From Hofstenia miamia (lineage: Eukaryota > Xenacoelomorpha > Acoela), in contig SCFE01000024.1 in NCBI GenBank assembly GCA_004352715.1, forward strand, positions 625,457-689,456: 64,000 bases of DNA, given 5' to 3'. The notes beneath the pieces are model-generated. The model did no database searches and was not told the DNA's origin. It was given only the letters and a program-made list of their open reading frames with translations. The position numbers were made by a program, and so were the translations under genes. Positions 25,039 through 37,510 of this stretch are shown one piece after another. How positions within the stretch are numbered: position 1 is the stretch's first letter; each line of letters opens with the position of its first letter.

Positions 25039-25250
25039 TATATATATATAATAGTTCCCCTCCTCAGAGAAAAAGCTGGGTGCGCCCCTGGTTTCAAATC
25101 TTAGTGTTTTGGTTTTCAGAAAATTTCCAAAACAACTAGAAAACCAAAAAATGTTTTAAGGCAAAAATCATATTATTAGTTCATTTCGAAACAATCCTTT
25201 AACTGGCAACTCTAATATGAAGTCTCAATAGTTGTTTTAAATCCATTTAG

Positions 25251-25405
25251 TAGATTTATCAAGCCGCAAAATTGTACAACATTTCTAAAAATAGTTTCAT
25301 AAATACATGACAAATTTGAATTACATCGGTTGGACCTGATTCAGGTTGGGTAGCGATTGGGCATACATTTTCTGATAAGTCTAAGAAGGAAAGAATTTTC
25401 TAAAA
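25251..25405. repeat. 155-bp exact duplicate, copy 2
   Basis: Second copy of 24297-24451, outside the right end of the hAT element. It continues beyond the shared block into unique sequence. Confidence 0.9.
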
Positions 25406-26386
25406 ATCAATTTATCACAGAAGGAAAGAAGTGTTTTTTATTGTAATTAGGAACAGATAACAGTGCATCAGCCTGTATTCGAAACTCGCCTCACCGACTC
25501 AGCTATGCAGNCATAAAGTCAAGGAACCTTTTTTTCAAACAACTACTTGATGCAAATTTTTGTGATTTTTGTGAGTAAATATAATTGTGATAAACTGTTG
25601 GGTAATACCAATAAGGGTTTGAAGTTGGTGTGTAACAGAAATGGCATGAATTTAAATTTTTTTAAGAGTGTAAATAATTCAATTTTAATGTAGAATAACT
25701 TAAAATAATCTAAGAAATCTATAATAATTCAAGAGTTTGCATTGTTCTTTTAAAGGTCCTGGCTATAAATTCACGCAACTACAATGATTAAGTAAACACT
25801 TCGTGGTTGCAATTGCACCCCAAATCACCAAGAACTGTTAATTGCTATCTTATAAATACAAAACACATACAATCCGTCCCTTATACATTCTAAAAAATGC
25901 AATTGGTATTATATATTCTTTATAATAATATAAATGCTTAATATTTATAAAACAAGATTATGCAATTTATATGAATTATGCAAATTATGACTTTGTTGTG
26001 TTGTGTTATACGTATTGCACGACACAACAGTCATTTGCTGTTGTGTTGTGTTGGTTGTGTAACGTCAAGACTGCTCTGTCTCTAGCTCACCTAATAAATC
26101 TGTAGTACAAAGAGAGATTGACTAAATAAATGAATGTACACTTACCATATACGAAATTTGTCGAAAGCAATCATCATTCGTTGTTAATAGTTACAACAAA
26201 AAGGCAAACGTGTAAGAACATATTGTACTTTCACTAATTGCTCGAAGACGTTGCAATAGTATTTATTTATAAATACTATTGCGATGTTTACGAATTGCTT
26301 TAAATTTGTTTATTGCTTAGAAAATATGAAAGACAATTTATTTTAAGCATAGGCTTACAAGAGTTTGTTCAAATTTGTAATAAGCA
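25406..26386. other. Intergenic, no gene recognised
   Basis: AT-rich with a small cluster of TTGTGTTGTGTT words near 25990-26060 that also occurs in inverted form (ACGACACAACAG). No ORF of note. Confidence 0.5.
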
Positions 26387-26394
26387 TTGATATA

Positions 26395-26440
26395 CAGGGG
26401 CGGATTTACACATTTCTGATGGGGGGGCGATACTGAAACT
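26395..26440 (+). mobile_element. Single hAT-like terminus
   Basis: CAGGGGCGGATTTACAC followed by a run of seven G, preceded by TTGATATA. It resembles hAT left ends elsewhere in the window. A matching right terminus with the same 8-mer was not found, so this is a solo end or the partner is lost in the gap at 28525. Confidence 0.5.
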
Positions 26441-28524
26441 CCAAACTCGATTTTTGCCTAATTTTTTTAATTCTATATGTGACTCGACTTTGACTCCTTA
26501 TAAATTTCTCTACATGTTGTGATAGCAATTTTATAGGTTTTCTAGTTTGCACTTTCTACTATTGAGTTTGGGTTTTTCGAATCCGTTTAGAAATACGTTA
26601 CCTTCTTCAATGTATCATATTATATAGTTATATATATAGATGTATCTGTTTCTGGTTCCTTGCTAAAATTATACGCGTTTAATTATGCAACAAAATAGAA
26701 TATTAAATGGAGATATTGTGTGCATGTTTTAGTTTAGCAAGTATACCATAATATCGATTAATAAATCAAAATGGTCTAGTGTCATTTGAAATTTAAAAAT
26801 TGATCCCACACTCGTACTGACCCTGTCTAATATTGTGATCAGGTCAATTTCCTAAAGACTCTTTTGACTATATGCCACCATAATGGTTTTGTGAAATCTA
26901 GAGAGAGAGAAAAAGACATTAATACATAGAATATTAATTTTATTAAATTATTTTTAATTTGCATTTAGTAATTGAAATTTACAATTATTCAAGTATAGAA
27001 AAATATGTCTGGAACTGTGGGTATCACTTCATTAATTTTGAACCTCTAATTCTTAGCAAATCATTAATTTGAGAATTGAATGTTTTAGCTGATTATTAAA
27101 CTTATATGTAAGAATGAAGTTGCATTTTTGTAGGTTTGGGATTGAAACAAAAACTAAAATTAAGGAGATGAAGAATCTCTAATATTAATAGGTTTTTATA
27201 TATAATGGGTAGTTATTTTATCCAAAAAACTGAATAATTAATGCAAAATAGTGTTCTAATTTTTAGAATTTCTTAAATTTTTTTACAAAAATGTTAAAAT
27301 TTTAAACATTTATTAAAATCAATAATAATGTGAATAAATTTTGAATGTCATTTGAAATATTTGACACAGCAAATTTAATATGTTAAATAAAGAATTAGTA
27401 GGTGTGGACGGACTTCAGAAGTTCCTCTCGCCTAGATACGCCAGTTTTCAGAATCTGTAATAGAAAATTTCTAGCTATTTTAAAACATGTTGAACTTTTC
27501 TTTCAGAATGCTGATGTCCTTTGCAGTGTTCATCTTCAAACAGTTCTCAAGAAATGTCAATAAATCAGAGCAATGATGCCTATGGTAACCCACGCCATGG
27601 TGGTTGGATGATGCTTCACTGTTGGTGAGATGTAACAGGATTGAATCATAATGACTCCACAGGACCTCTAGTAGTTGTCTTGGGTGACAGAACATCTGAA
27701 CTGTAGTGTCATTAATGTACTTAACAGTTTTAAATTGACCAGTATAGAGCTTTTGTATTTCATACAAAGTGGCAGTTTCATTGAACATTTTGATTTTATA
27801 TGGCATAGTATTTTAGAAATATCCAAATTGTGTTGATTATATTAGGTGTTGATGGAGAGCAAAAACGGACGTGGCCAGCTACAAACTTCTGGGGAGAGGA
27901 AACTAAAGTATTCCATAGGTAGGGTTCTATGGATTTTTCTAGGAGGGGACTTATTCAGTAAATTTTAAAAGAAAGTGATGAAGTTTTATAATTTTTTTTA
28001 GGACAACAGGGATATGTACTTTTTGGGCATAGCCTCCCAGCCCCCATCTCCCCCCATCACCACATCCTTCAACAAAATGTTCTATAGTTAACAACTTCAC
28101 TTAGAAGGTATTTGTTATATCTACCAACTGTACATAGATTTATGGATACGGTGGAAACAAGTCTGTCAACTGCTTTTAAATTTCTTAAGTACCAATATTT
28201 GGTGGATGATGGATGAAATTGGATTGGCTAATATGTTGGATATACTCTAAAAAATGTGATAGATTATTTGAAGAAAATTGGAAAGTTTGACAAATATTTG
28301 GGAAGTCTTTGCAAGGTTTGATAAATGTTATGAAAATTTGCAAGTTATTTGAAAAATTTGCCAACAATTTTGCAAAAATTACCAAACCTTCTAATCGATT
28401 TGCAAACGGAATAAAAAAATTTGGAACCTTTAAATTTTTTTAGTAAGGTTACACAACATATTTTAATAGCTGCATTCCATTTTGATTCTTCATGGGGAGG
28501 GGGGGGGAGTGACTGCAGTCCCAT
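26441..28524. other. Intergenic, possibly old hAT interior
   Basis: Contains the minus-strand ORF 27480-27806 (see that entry) and a GGCGTATCTAGGC-like motif (reverse complement, about 27427-27445) that could be a decayed hAT end. A 28020-28075 C-rich patch (CCCCCATCTCCCCCCATC) has no clear meaning. Confidence 0.4.
27480..27806 (-). pseudogene. Uncertain ORF, possibly a hAT transposase fragment
   Basis: A 108-codon ORF beginning with ATG and ending NMF. The middle (CHPRQLLEVLWSHYDSILLHL) is leucine-rich with the spacing seen where hAT transposases have their TRW...AL...L segment, and the ORF lies downstream of the hAT-like end at 26395. Conserved hAT residues are not clearly present. It could equally be a host exon or chance; no splice sites were convincing. 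Confidence 0.2.
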
Positions 28525-28865
28525 NNNNNNNNNNNNNNNNNNNNNNNNNNNNNNNNNNNNNNNNNNNNNNNNNNNNNNNNNNNNNNNNNNNNNNNNNNNN
28601 NNNNNNNNNNNNNNNNNNNNNNNNNNNNNNNNNNNNNNNNNNNNNNNNNNNNNNNNNNNNNNNNNNNNNNNNNNNNNNNNNNNNNNNNNNNNNNNNNNNN
28701 NNNNNNNNNNNNNNNNNNNNNNNNNNNNNNNNNNNNNNNNNNNNNNNNNNNNNNNNNNNNNNNNNNNNNNNNNNNNNNNNNNNNNNNNNNNNNNNNNNNN
28801 NNNNNNNNNNNNNNNNNNNNNNNNNNNNNNNNNNNNNNNNNNNNNNNNNNNNNNNNNNNNNNNNN
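28525..28865. other. Assembly gap (341 N)
   Basis: A run of N followed by a long (TA)n array and preceded by a G9-containing patch. Confidence 0.99.
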
Positions 28866-28900
<35 letters not shown>

Positions 28901-31570
28901 CTCAAGTAAAGAAGTGCATTTCTGAGGTACAAGTGAAAGGTAATTCCCTACATCTGGTTTAAAGTGTCCTTAACCTAGTTGTTAATTACATCAATGAACT
29001 TGCTGTAGATAAAAAAATGTAGCGTACCTGCACTTGCTAATCAATACCTTTATACGCAGTATGCCGTTAGACAATCAACAAATCAGAGCGGAAATACTAC
29101 GTCTGTTAACAATGCACACAAGAAGAATATTTAACAGGCTGTAACTTGTAAAATATAATTGGCAGTGAGGAAATTGTTTAGAAATAGATTTTTATTTAAT
29201 ATTTAAAATATTTCTAAGGCAGTATTTGAAATTGTCAGAAATTTTCATTAAGATAATGCTGGTAAAATCAACTTTAATTATTTAAACCTCAAACAAAATA
29301 ATGAAAATATGTAACGATCAGCCCAAAAAGATGGACGTAAGCTGCTTACCAGCCTTAATTATAATGGGCATTATTAGAGTAGTTAAATATTAAAAGGACA
29401 TTTCCAATGGTTAATTGATTTCAAAAAACTCTAAAATTTTTAGATTTGATGATGTCATCAAAAATAATGAGGACATCGCATTTCTGAATATTCTAATTTC
29501 ATTTGAAATCCTTCTCCAGGTATGTAGAGCCCAAACAACCCAGGTCCAATAGGATTGAGGATAAGAAATTGTTGTGAAAAAAAGTTCAATCAAGAACCTA
29601 AGAATAACAAATTTTCAAATTTATAAAGTGAAGAACTAAAAATGGCGGACATCCAAAAATATCTGTCTTACTCTTTGCTCTTTCTATTTCCTATAAACGT
29701 TATAAGGAAAATTTTCTTTGATAACCAAGATGCTCGCGTCCAAAAATCCTGCTTACTCTTCTGATTTGAAAACTTTTTATTACGTTTAATTTTCTACTAC
29801 TAAAAGTGATAAAAACTTCACATGATCACATAAGTTTTCATTTGTGTCTTATATTGTTTTCATAAATATAGTAGTTAATGCAGACATTGCACTATTGTGC
29901 AATGTGTTCATTAAATTTATTTAATCATGAAATAAACATAAAAAAAATATTCTTATATAGAAATGTATATTTATTAAAGAAAAAAGCATCCCTAATAGTG
30001 TTACGTGAAAATAAATTTGGGAACAATTTCAGTGAGTTCACTAAGATATAAACCTGAAATGGGGTTCATTACTAAACTACGGGCAATTGCACTATCAAAG
30101 TATTTTTAATTATAGATAGTTCCATATTTCCTGGCAAAGGAATTGACAGCAAAATGGTGTTGTGAAAGGGAAAGGAAAATTTCAAAAAATTTGTTGAAGT
30201 AACTTTACCCAATTATTCGATTGTTGAGCTCACTATTCGAATATTTGAATATGTATTCTATTATAATATACTCAAATGTTCGAATATTCCAACCAACACC
30301 AATTTTAATACAGAAGACTGCAAATGGTGGCACGAACAGTTGAAATTGCATTGGAAAAATCTTGCAAACTATTATAATTTCCTATGTTTCTAAAAAAGTA
30401 GAACTTATTATTTTCTCACTATATCTGTTTTTTGCAAAAATTTAATCAGTATTTCAATTATCAATACTTCAGTTAGTTAATATTTGAAGTAGGAAAAAAA
30501 GAAGATCATAATTATATTTTAAAGAAGCAAGTTCATTATATCAAATGAAGTTATCTGTTTTAGTTAATGCTTGCACATATAATTTTTTAAACATTTAGTG
30601 TAGTAGTTTTGTATGGTTTTGTTTATTTTGTATATATTGCATTCTGACAATGGCCTAAAATTGGAAGAAATCCATCAGTAAGTGCATATAAACTAAAATT
30701 TCGGATAATAATAAAGGTTTTCACATACTTAGGGAACAGAAATATCGCAAATGTTCAACATAAACAGCAGACATTTACCTATAAATGAGTGTTGCAAGAA
30801 ACGGATCTTTTCTTACGAGCTAAGCTGAGCTGAGCCATTGGCATTCTAAGTATGCTAAGCTAAACCGATTTGAGTTAATAAAAAACCATACTTAGTTGGC
30901 TTAGAGAAACTAAAAAATATTAAAAGCATTTACCAAAGATATAAGCTTTGCTCGGCAAACTTGATATGTAATTGAAACTTGCAAAATAAGTGAATTTGAT
31001 TCAATTGTGGCTAATTAGGCCATTTCAATTATTGTTTTCATGCTGCATCAATATGGCTGAAAAGCAGAGTTGATCCATCTCCCAATCGGAAATAAGCAAA
31101 TAAGCCAATCCAAAGCTGAGCTAAAACAGCCGGTTAATTTGCCGAACCGTAGATTTGCAAATATTCAAAGATGTTTCAAATATCTTAATGAGTTCTGAAA
31201 TAGTTGCCTAAGAATGTGGGCAAAACCTGTTGTTTCTTTTTGTGAATACAACGAGAAGTTTATAGGCTAAGGGATGTATGAGGCTATGCAGTTTTAGTGT
31301 GGTTCACAATATTCCTTGAAAATTGTTGGGCTCGATTTTATAAAAGACATGTTTAAAGAAAAACTTATTCTAATCAGTTCTGCATTGCAGTGCGCTGTAA
31401 ATGTAAAAGTTATTATGTGATCGGCACCATCATAACAATATTGAGCTGCTACTCAAATAAAGCCAATGTTCTGAACTTTTTGCAAGCTTTGGTAAGGAAT
31501 CAGGAATGCACAGCGCATTATTGCATTTCCATAATTTGAGTAAATATATATATATATATATATATATATA
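28866..31570. other. Gene-poor AT-rich stretch
   Basis: No supportable gene. Around 30815-30890 and again near 31110-31150 there are AAGCTGAGCTGAGC-like words and CCGGTTAA/AACCGATT words suggesting an old dispersed repeat. The right end is (TA)n running into the next gap. Confidence 0.45.
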
Positions 31571-32343
31571 NNNNNNNNNNNNNNNNNNNNNNNNNNNNNN
31601 NNNNNNNNNNNNNNNNNNNNNNNNNNNNNNNNNNNNNNNNNNNNNNNNNNNNNNNNNNNNNNNNNNNNNNNNNNNNNNNNNNNNNNNNNNNNNNNNNNNN
31701 NNNNNNNNNNNNNNNNNNNNNNNNNNNNNNNNNNNNNNNNNNNNNNNNNNNNNNNNNNNNNNNNNNNNNNNNNNNNNNNNNNNNNNNNNNNNNNNNNNNN
31801 NNNNNNNNNNNNNNNNNNNNNNNNNNNNNNNNNNNNNNNNNNNNNNNNNNNNNNNNNNNNNNNNNNNNNNNNNNNNNNNNNNNNNNNNNNNNNNNNNNNN
31901 NNNNNNNNNNNNNNNNNNNNNNNNNNNNNNNNNNNNNNNNNNNNNNNNNNNNNNNNNNNNNNNNNNNNNNNNNNNNNNNNNNNNNNNNNNNNNNNNNNNN
32001 NNNNNNNNNNNNNNNNNNNNNNNNNNNNNNNNNNNNNNNNNNNNNNNNNNNNNNNNNNNNNNNNNNNNNNNNNNNNNNNNNNNNNNNNNNNNNNNNNNNN
32101 NNNNNNNNNNNNNNNNNNNNNNNNNNNNNNNNNNNNNNNNNNNNNNNNNNNNNNNNNNNNNNNNNNNNNNNNNNNNNNNNNNNNNNNNNNNNNNNNNNNN
32201 NNNNNNNNNNNNNNNNNNNNNNNNNNNNNNNNNNNNNNNNNNNNNNNNNNNNNNNNNNNNNNNNNNNNNNNNNNNNNNNNNNNNNNNNNNNNNNNNNNNN
32301 NNNNNNNNNNNNNNNNNNNNNNNNNNNNNNNNNNNNNNNNNNN
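31571..32343. other. Assembly gap (773 N) in (TA)n
   Basis: A run of N with (TA)n on both sides, next to the 3' side of Penelope remnant C. Confidence 0.99.
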
Positions 32344-32358
32344 ATTTATATAATTTGA

Positions 32359-32399
<41 letters not shown>

Positions 32400-32401
32400 A
32401 A

Positions 32402-33765
32402 TTTTCTTCTCTTAGTTGATGTTTGTGCCGAAAAATTTCGAATTTCAGATTTTCACAATCATCATAGTTATATATATAAAATAAGTAGAAAACTAAACTT
32501 TTTGGGATTTTATCTTTTTTTAGCAACATATCTTTTGTTTTGTATGATGTAAATATTGGAATGATCTTAATTTATCAATTTTAATTTGGTATTCACTATT
32601 TAAATTTCTATGTAAGAAAGCTTTAAGTAAACATCAGGCTTAGTTTCATCAATGCTTTTTCTGAAATGTGCTTAGTGGTGTCATTTAAAATATTAATGCA
32701 ATGAAATATTTCTTGTTCAATTTGTGAGGATAACCGTTACTTTCTAAAATGTTAAAAATTTTGTTAACTGCAAATTTTAGATGTTGTTAATTTGAATATA
32801 TCATTTTTGCTCTACTAAAAAGGCCTTTATTGTGTTGATTTTTTAGGATATGTTGCAATTTGAAATATATGGGATGTATAATCCTGAATTTGTCTCCTTG
32901 ATACGCCAACTTGTCTCACATTTACAACTTAAATTATGTATGCAGACATCAAAAAAATTTAGTTTATGGTCTTTTTGAACTTCCATAGTAAATTTAATTT
33001 CTGTGACAATACTATTAAAATATTTTAGAAAAATGTCCGCTTCCTCTTTTTTTGAAAAATGTGCAAAAATGTCTTCAAAATATTTGAAATAATAAGTTCT
33101 TTCATCAAAATTACATTCAATGATATTCAATGCTGCCATGATGATGATCCCCTTGCTATCCCTTCCATTTGTCTGTAGATGTTAGAAATGGCGTATTAAC
33201 ACAACACATCTATTTTAATTTTTGTAAAGTATCATGAGTTACTAATATCCAATCTTCTAGAATAGTTGATATCATATGATCAATTGCTATTTTATTTGGC
33301 ATATTAGTAATAAAGACTTCACATTGTCACTAACTAGAAAATTATTGACATTTGGGTTAAATTTTTGTGATAATTTTGATAAAAAATCAGGCGTATCTTT
33401 TATGCTGTAGTTTGTTGGAATGTACTTTTTCATTAGTTTATCAAGCCATGTTGTTAACTTTACAACTTGAAGATTCGCAGTTGATGGTATTGGTCTCATT
33501 GGTGGATTATTTAGTTCTTTATATATGCCTTTGGAAGACCAAATATTCGGCAAGGCTGTGAATCCGTGCTTTTAAATTGTTCGTAAAGCTCCTCGGTTAT
33601 CTCTCCATTATTTTTTAATTTCTATAAGCTTTTTATTGAATTTTTCCTCCCCTTTGATAAACGTTGTTGTAATGTTGGATGTGAATTTAAAATGTGTTAC
33701 TTAAAATTCTTTCTATTTTAGTTACATACGCTGATATATTCATCACTATAACTCCATTACCTTTG

Positions 33766-33775
<10 letters not shown>
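32402..33775 (-). pseudogene. Penelope-like element remnant (family C)
   Basis: A minus-strand decayed RT. From its 5' side: DKGNGVIVMNISAYVTK at about 33765-33690 (motif 1 region, cut upstream by (TA)n), then QPCRIFGLPKAY at about 33560, KLTTWLDKLMKKYIP and a DFLSKL segment in 33287-33553. Next come FKYFEDIFAHF, where the usual YVDD has become FED, and NSGLYIPYISNC in 32843-33139. A poorly preserved piece at 32402-32529 (YDDCENLKFEIFRHKHQLRE) may be the GIY-YIG region. Frame breaks are numerous. It diverges from families A and B in every block, so it is a separate, older lineage. Confidence 0.75.

Positions 33776-33798
<23 letters not shown>
33770..33798. repeat. (TA)n microsatellite between two elements
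   Basis: Separates the Penelope remnant from the pogo-like end, whose CAG starts at 33799 directly after the TA run. Confidence 0.9.
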
Positions 33799-33801
<3 letters not shown>

Positions 33802-34330
33802 TTAAACTTCAATTTAGCACACCTCTTTGAGACCATAACATCAAGTGTTCTATTTCGAGTATACCCTATTTCAAACACCAAAACTTCAAAATGTATTCAA
33901 ATGAATTGTGTTGAGTTTGAAATACATTTAGCAAAAGAATGAAGTTTCAAATAATTTTGTGCAATTATTGCAATAGTATCATCTAAATAATAAATTATTT
34001 TGACTTCAACGTGATTCCGATTCTAAAAAATAGAATTGCAATTGTTCTAGTGTAACAAATGAATTCTTGGTTGTTATTTGAAGAATTTATTCCATATTGC
34101 ATTAACTTCTTCATTTTATACAACATTTAATTCATCAGTTTCAAAGTTACTATCATATGCATCAATTCCTTCAAGATCACTGTTGATTAATATCTAGCAT
34201 TTGATAATTGAGAATCTTGCTTTTTGAAATTAGTTCTTGAAGGTATCTCTATGCATTTTTCCCATACTGTTTTCAACATATTCTTTATCAATAAGACATT
34301 GAAATTCCCAAGATCATGGTCACATGTCAA
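33799..34330 (-). mobile_element. pogo/Tigger-like DNA transposon fragment
   Basis: CAGTTAAACTTCAATTTAGC follows a TA and is followed by CACACCTCTTTGAG and a GTGTTCTATTTCGAGTATACC segment, the pattern of pogo-family terminal repeats. Beyond it the minus strand has a broken open stretch (KTVWEKCIEIPSRT, about 34250) that may be the C-terminal part of a transposase, followed by acidic codons. The other end was not found; the extent is approximate and the family call rests on the terminus. Confidence 0.5.
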
Positions 34331-34547
34331 AGATTGTATGCACAATTGAACATTGGGATTATTTCACTGCATATAGTGCAAAGCTGTGAAGTTTACAATA
34401 ACCTCGTTTTGATTTTCTCAGTGCACAATTTTAAATGTTTCTGCAGCGTATGCTTTATAAATGAACGGGTTTATGAGGCAGTCAAAAGACAGACTAGAAT
34501 TACCTGCCACGCACCACCACCCCCCTCATTTCCATCGAAAGTCTAAC

Positions 34548-34761
34548 TGCTCATGGCCATCTAATTATAGAGTATTAGCAAGGATAGAACTGAGCTGCAC
34601 GAACTAAGAAACTTTTATTAAATGTTTGCGCACACAAGAGCCCTATTTATAACAAAAAGATGGTACACAAATCAACTGCAACCTACCATTAGGCAGAACA
34701 AATTAATACTGCGCAATGACATGGGTAGCTTGGCAATTTTTGGAACATGTGTGATGCTACA
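34548..34761 (-). repeat. Probable 3' LTR of the retroelement
   Basis: On the minus strand this begins TGTAGCATCACAC and ends near TGAGCA. It contains a TATAAATAGG box (about 34646-34655) followed some 35 bases later by AATAAAAG, the expected promoter and polyadenylation signals of an LTR. A matching 5' LTR was not found in the window, so LTR boundaries are inferred. Confidence 0.6.
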
Positions 34762-34811
34762 CGCCCACAAAAAGCTACCTTATGGTATGTGAAAGTTTAT
34801 AGTGATGGTTT

Positions 34812-37510
34812 CTATAGGAGATTATGGGTGTCATCCAAAAGTTTGAGTATTCTGGTATCTTCCCATGTGGTTTCAGAGATGTCCTCTTGTCTGCTGAGGT
34901 AAGCAATCATTTCAAGTTCTGTTGTTTTGATTTTGTGATAATGTATATATTTTAGGTTCTTTATTGATGCCAGGGTTATAATCAATTGGCAGAGATTGTT
35001 TATTCTGCACTGGAAGATTTCATAGAAAGCTCGGTATAATTTCTGACCCCTTAACGCTATCATCAGTGTCATTTTGGCATCTACATCAGACGTGTGGGCA
35101 GATGTAGTGTCCAGTTGAGCGTTGAGGAAGAATTGGAACATGGACATTTGTGATTGATGGTAATTTGTGTTTTTGTAAAGAAAGTTAATATTTTTTAAAA
35201 TTAGTTCTACTGTCATATGGTCAGGATCATTAATATCAGCTCTTATCATCGTAACAATTTCTATATGTTGTGAGACATCTTAATATTTCAGGTCTTCCTG
35301 GAACAGATTTGCCCAAATGATGTTGTTTCTTCCTGTGAAAAGAGTAAGTGATTTTAAATTCTTTTTAGATAATTTGGTTTTGAGATTGTTGATCTGTTGT
35401 TGTATAAAAAGTCTTTTTTTGTAGATGTCTTCAGGAGCATTTTTGGTGTCTACTAGTAGTCTGTATTCCTGATCGTGATCATGTAAATTGTGAGCTGTGT
35501 CTTTAAAGAGTTTTGTTTGCTTGAAGTTTATTATCTCTTGTGCTGTATTGAAGTATAGCTTGTACAAAGGTATATCATGTTTTATAGGCTTAATGGCTTT
35601 GTCTTTTGTGTAGGGTGTTATTATCAGTATTCCTATTATGTGTGGAGGGATGCAGAATTCATTTGAGTTTGCGATTTGTTTCTCTAATTGATGCCAATTT
35701 CCAGTGGTTTCTGTTATCTGAGCAGTGCTGAAGGTAACTGGGTAGTTTAGAGATTTGTGGTCAATTTTGATGAGAATATGTAGGTTTGAGGTTTTTGTGA
35801 GAGTTGTACTTACTTTAGGATGAGAAAGCAGGATGATGCACACTTGATATTGAATGCAACTTGTTGGTTTGGTGACATCAGTATTTCTAATTCTGTTTTA
35901 GTGTAGGAATCAGCAAACATGTCATTTTTATAAGTTCTACATCAGATATTTTTCCTTGCATGTACTGAATGGCTGTTATTTGAATTTGATTCTTATTGCT
36001 GAGTAAGGATTTGTCCAGAGGTTTTGTTTCTCCGTCTCCGCACGTATCCATGTTGGAGTGTGGATGATTTCAGTTTGTGATTACTTTTATTGGCTCAAAG
36101 TGCCCATGTATGTTGGTGGTTTCCTTGGTAATATCAGTGATGCTATAAGTAATTTTGGGGTAGCTTGTTTACAGATACTGGAACAGATTAAGGTTCTTTT
36201 CCTTTATGTTGTAGTTGTGGCAGAGTTGTAGGTAGGATTGCATGCTGTGGGGGATGCGCTCTAGTAGCATGTCCATGTTGAGCAGGGCTCATGGATCTTT
36301 TGTTTTCATGAAGTGCGATTTGGCAGTAGCTCCCCACATGAATTTGCATGTGTGAGGGTGAAGGAAGTTGGGGTTGCTTTCATGAATTCTGAGGACGTTT
36401 TGTAGTATTATTGGGGATGTGCATCCTAATGCATTTTCTCTGTTGATTATTTGGATTAACTGTTTTTTGTATGTGTTGCTAACTTGTTGATGCTTTTTGA
36501 GAGGGGATGTGGTGAGGCGGGTTGGCTGTAAAATCCAATTCTTGACTCTTCTGGTGATGGGTGCTATGGTTATTGTGTAGCAGTGAAGCTTTGTGATGGA
36601 GATCTGTTTTGCTTTGGTAATAGGTATTTCCAGATAATAGCCATATTACTGACTTTCTGGTTATCTCTTGTAGTTGCTTGTCTGTGAACAGTTCCTTGAG
36701 GAAGTCTTTTTTGACATTGAATTCTGCAGCTTGTATGATATCAGATAATAGTTTTTCCACTTGTGTGGGATAGTGTAGAGATGGAGATTCAATGTGTATT
36801 GTAGACCATTGATCTTCATTGATGTATGTAGCTTTTAATTGTGTCCATCTATCATTAATGTAATTGATGGTTTCCTGCTTTTGTTTTAATGCGAATCTTA
36901 TTGTTATATCAGAGGCATTGATTAGAAGGACGTGGGGATCAATTATTTTGATCATTTGGGACAGTAGCATTGCATCTATGGCTAGAAGTTGTTCTGTGAT
37001 AATGTGATATTGTGGCATAAATTGATGCATTAGGATATCAATGAAGATGAGTTTGATGATGGACAGATTTTACTCTACTGCTGTGCAGGCAACTGTTGTC
37101 TTTCAGATTATGTAGAATGTTTCCAAATATGTTTTGAGATTGAGTATGTTATTTGGTATGGGTGAAGTTTCTTCTAAGTAGATAAAGTTGATGGTGATGT
37201 CATAGATTTGTGCTTTCATGAGGACGAGATTCATATGTTGGACCAGTTATTGGTCTTCATTCTCTTCTGTTTTTAATACATATACTAGGTTTAATGAGTT
37301 TGAGTCAATGTTTATGCATTCAAGAGTTTTGCAAGTTTTTCTGTTTTTTAGAAATTTGAGTAAGTTTTTTAACAAAATCTTGTTGTCAAATGTGATGTGG
37401 ACTGTACTGTGTAGATATTCTCTGCTGAGTTTTTGTAAGAACAATTCTGGATAGAAGATGATTGTGTTCACTTGAGGTTGTTTTTCTGAGTCTATGATTG
37501 TTGGTAACAC
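34812..37510 (-). pseudogene. Unidentified ORF remnants downstream of the integrase (env position)
   Basis: A series of long minus-strand open pieces (37247-37510, 36479-37030, 35280-35843, 34812-35249) linked by stretches that remain readable despite stops, so one long ancestral ORF of perhaps 800-900 codons is likely. It is polar and rich in Asn, His, Thr and Lys. Recognisable landmarks are weak: FCIPPHIIG, HPHTCKFMWG, RLFIQQQINNLKTKL (possible coiled coil). No signal peptide, fusion peptide or clear membrane anchor is visible. Its place between integrase and 3' LTR is where errantivirus-type elements carry env, but position alone does not prove that. The sense strand is A/C-rich and G-poor throughout, like the integrase segment, tying both to one element. 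Confidence 0.45.

Larger units (their letters stand above)
23298..25090. mobile_element. hAT element with perfect 8-bp target duplication (contains a gap)
   Basis: Left end CAGAGGCGCACCCAG at 23298; right end read inward CAGGGGCGCACCCAG, ending at 25090. Both are flanked by the identical 8-mer GTTTCAAA (23290-23297 and 25091-25098). G-rich tracts follow the left end. No transposase ORF is visible in the sequenced part; 587 bases are N. True length is uncertain because of the gap and because a 155-bp block inside the element (24297-24451) is repeated exactly just outside it. Confidence 0.85.

Noticed and set aside
24387-25104. ORFs of more than 230 codons on both strands across the N run
   Set aside because: They consist mostly of X from N bases; the same applies to long ORFs over the gaps at 12262, 28525, 31571, 43037 and 45478.
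25970-26060. TTGTGTTGTGTT cluster considered as a CRISPR-like or structured array
   Set aside because: Repeats are irregular and short with no constant spacers; simple sequence in a eukaryote.
26395-27445. A complete hAT element from CAGGGGCGG to a GGCGTATCTAGGC-like end
   Set aside because: The flanking 8-mers do not match and the proposed right end lacks the terminal CAG; only the left end is reported.
34316-34546. Plus-strand 76-codon ORF next to the LTR
   Set aside because: No motif; lies between the pogo-like fragment and the LTR without splice or start support.
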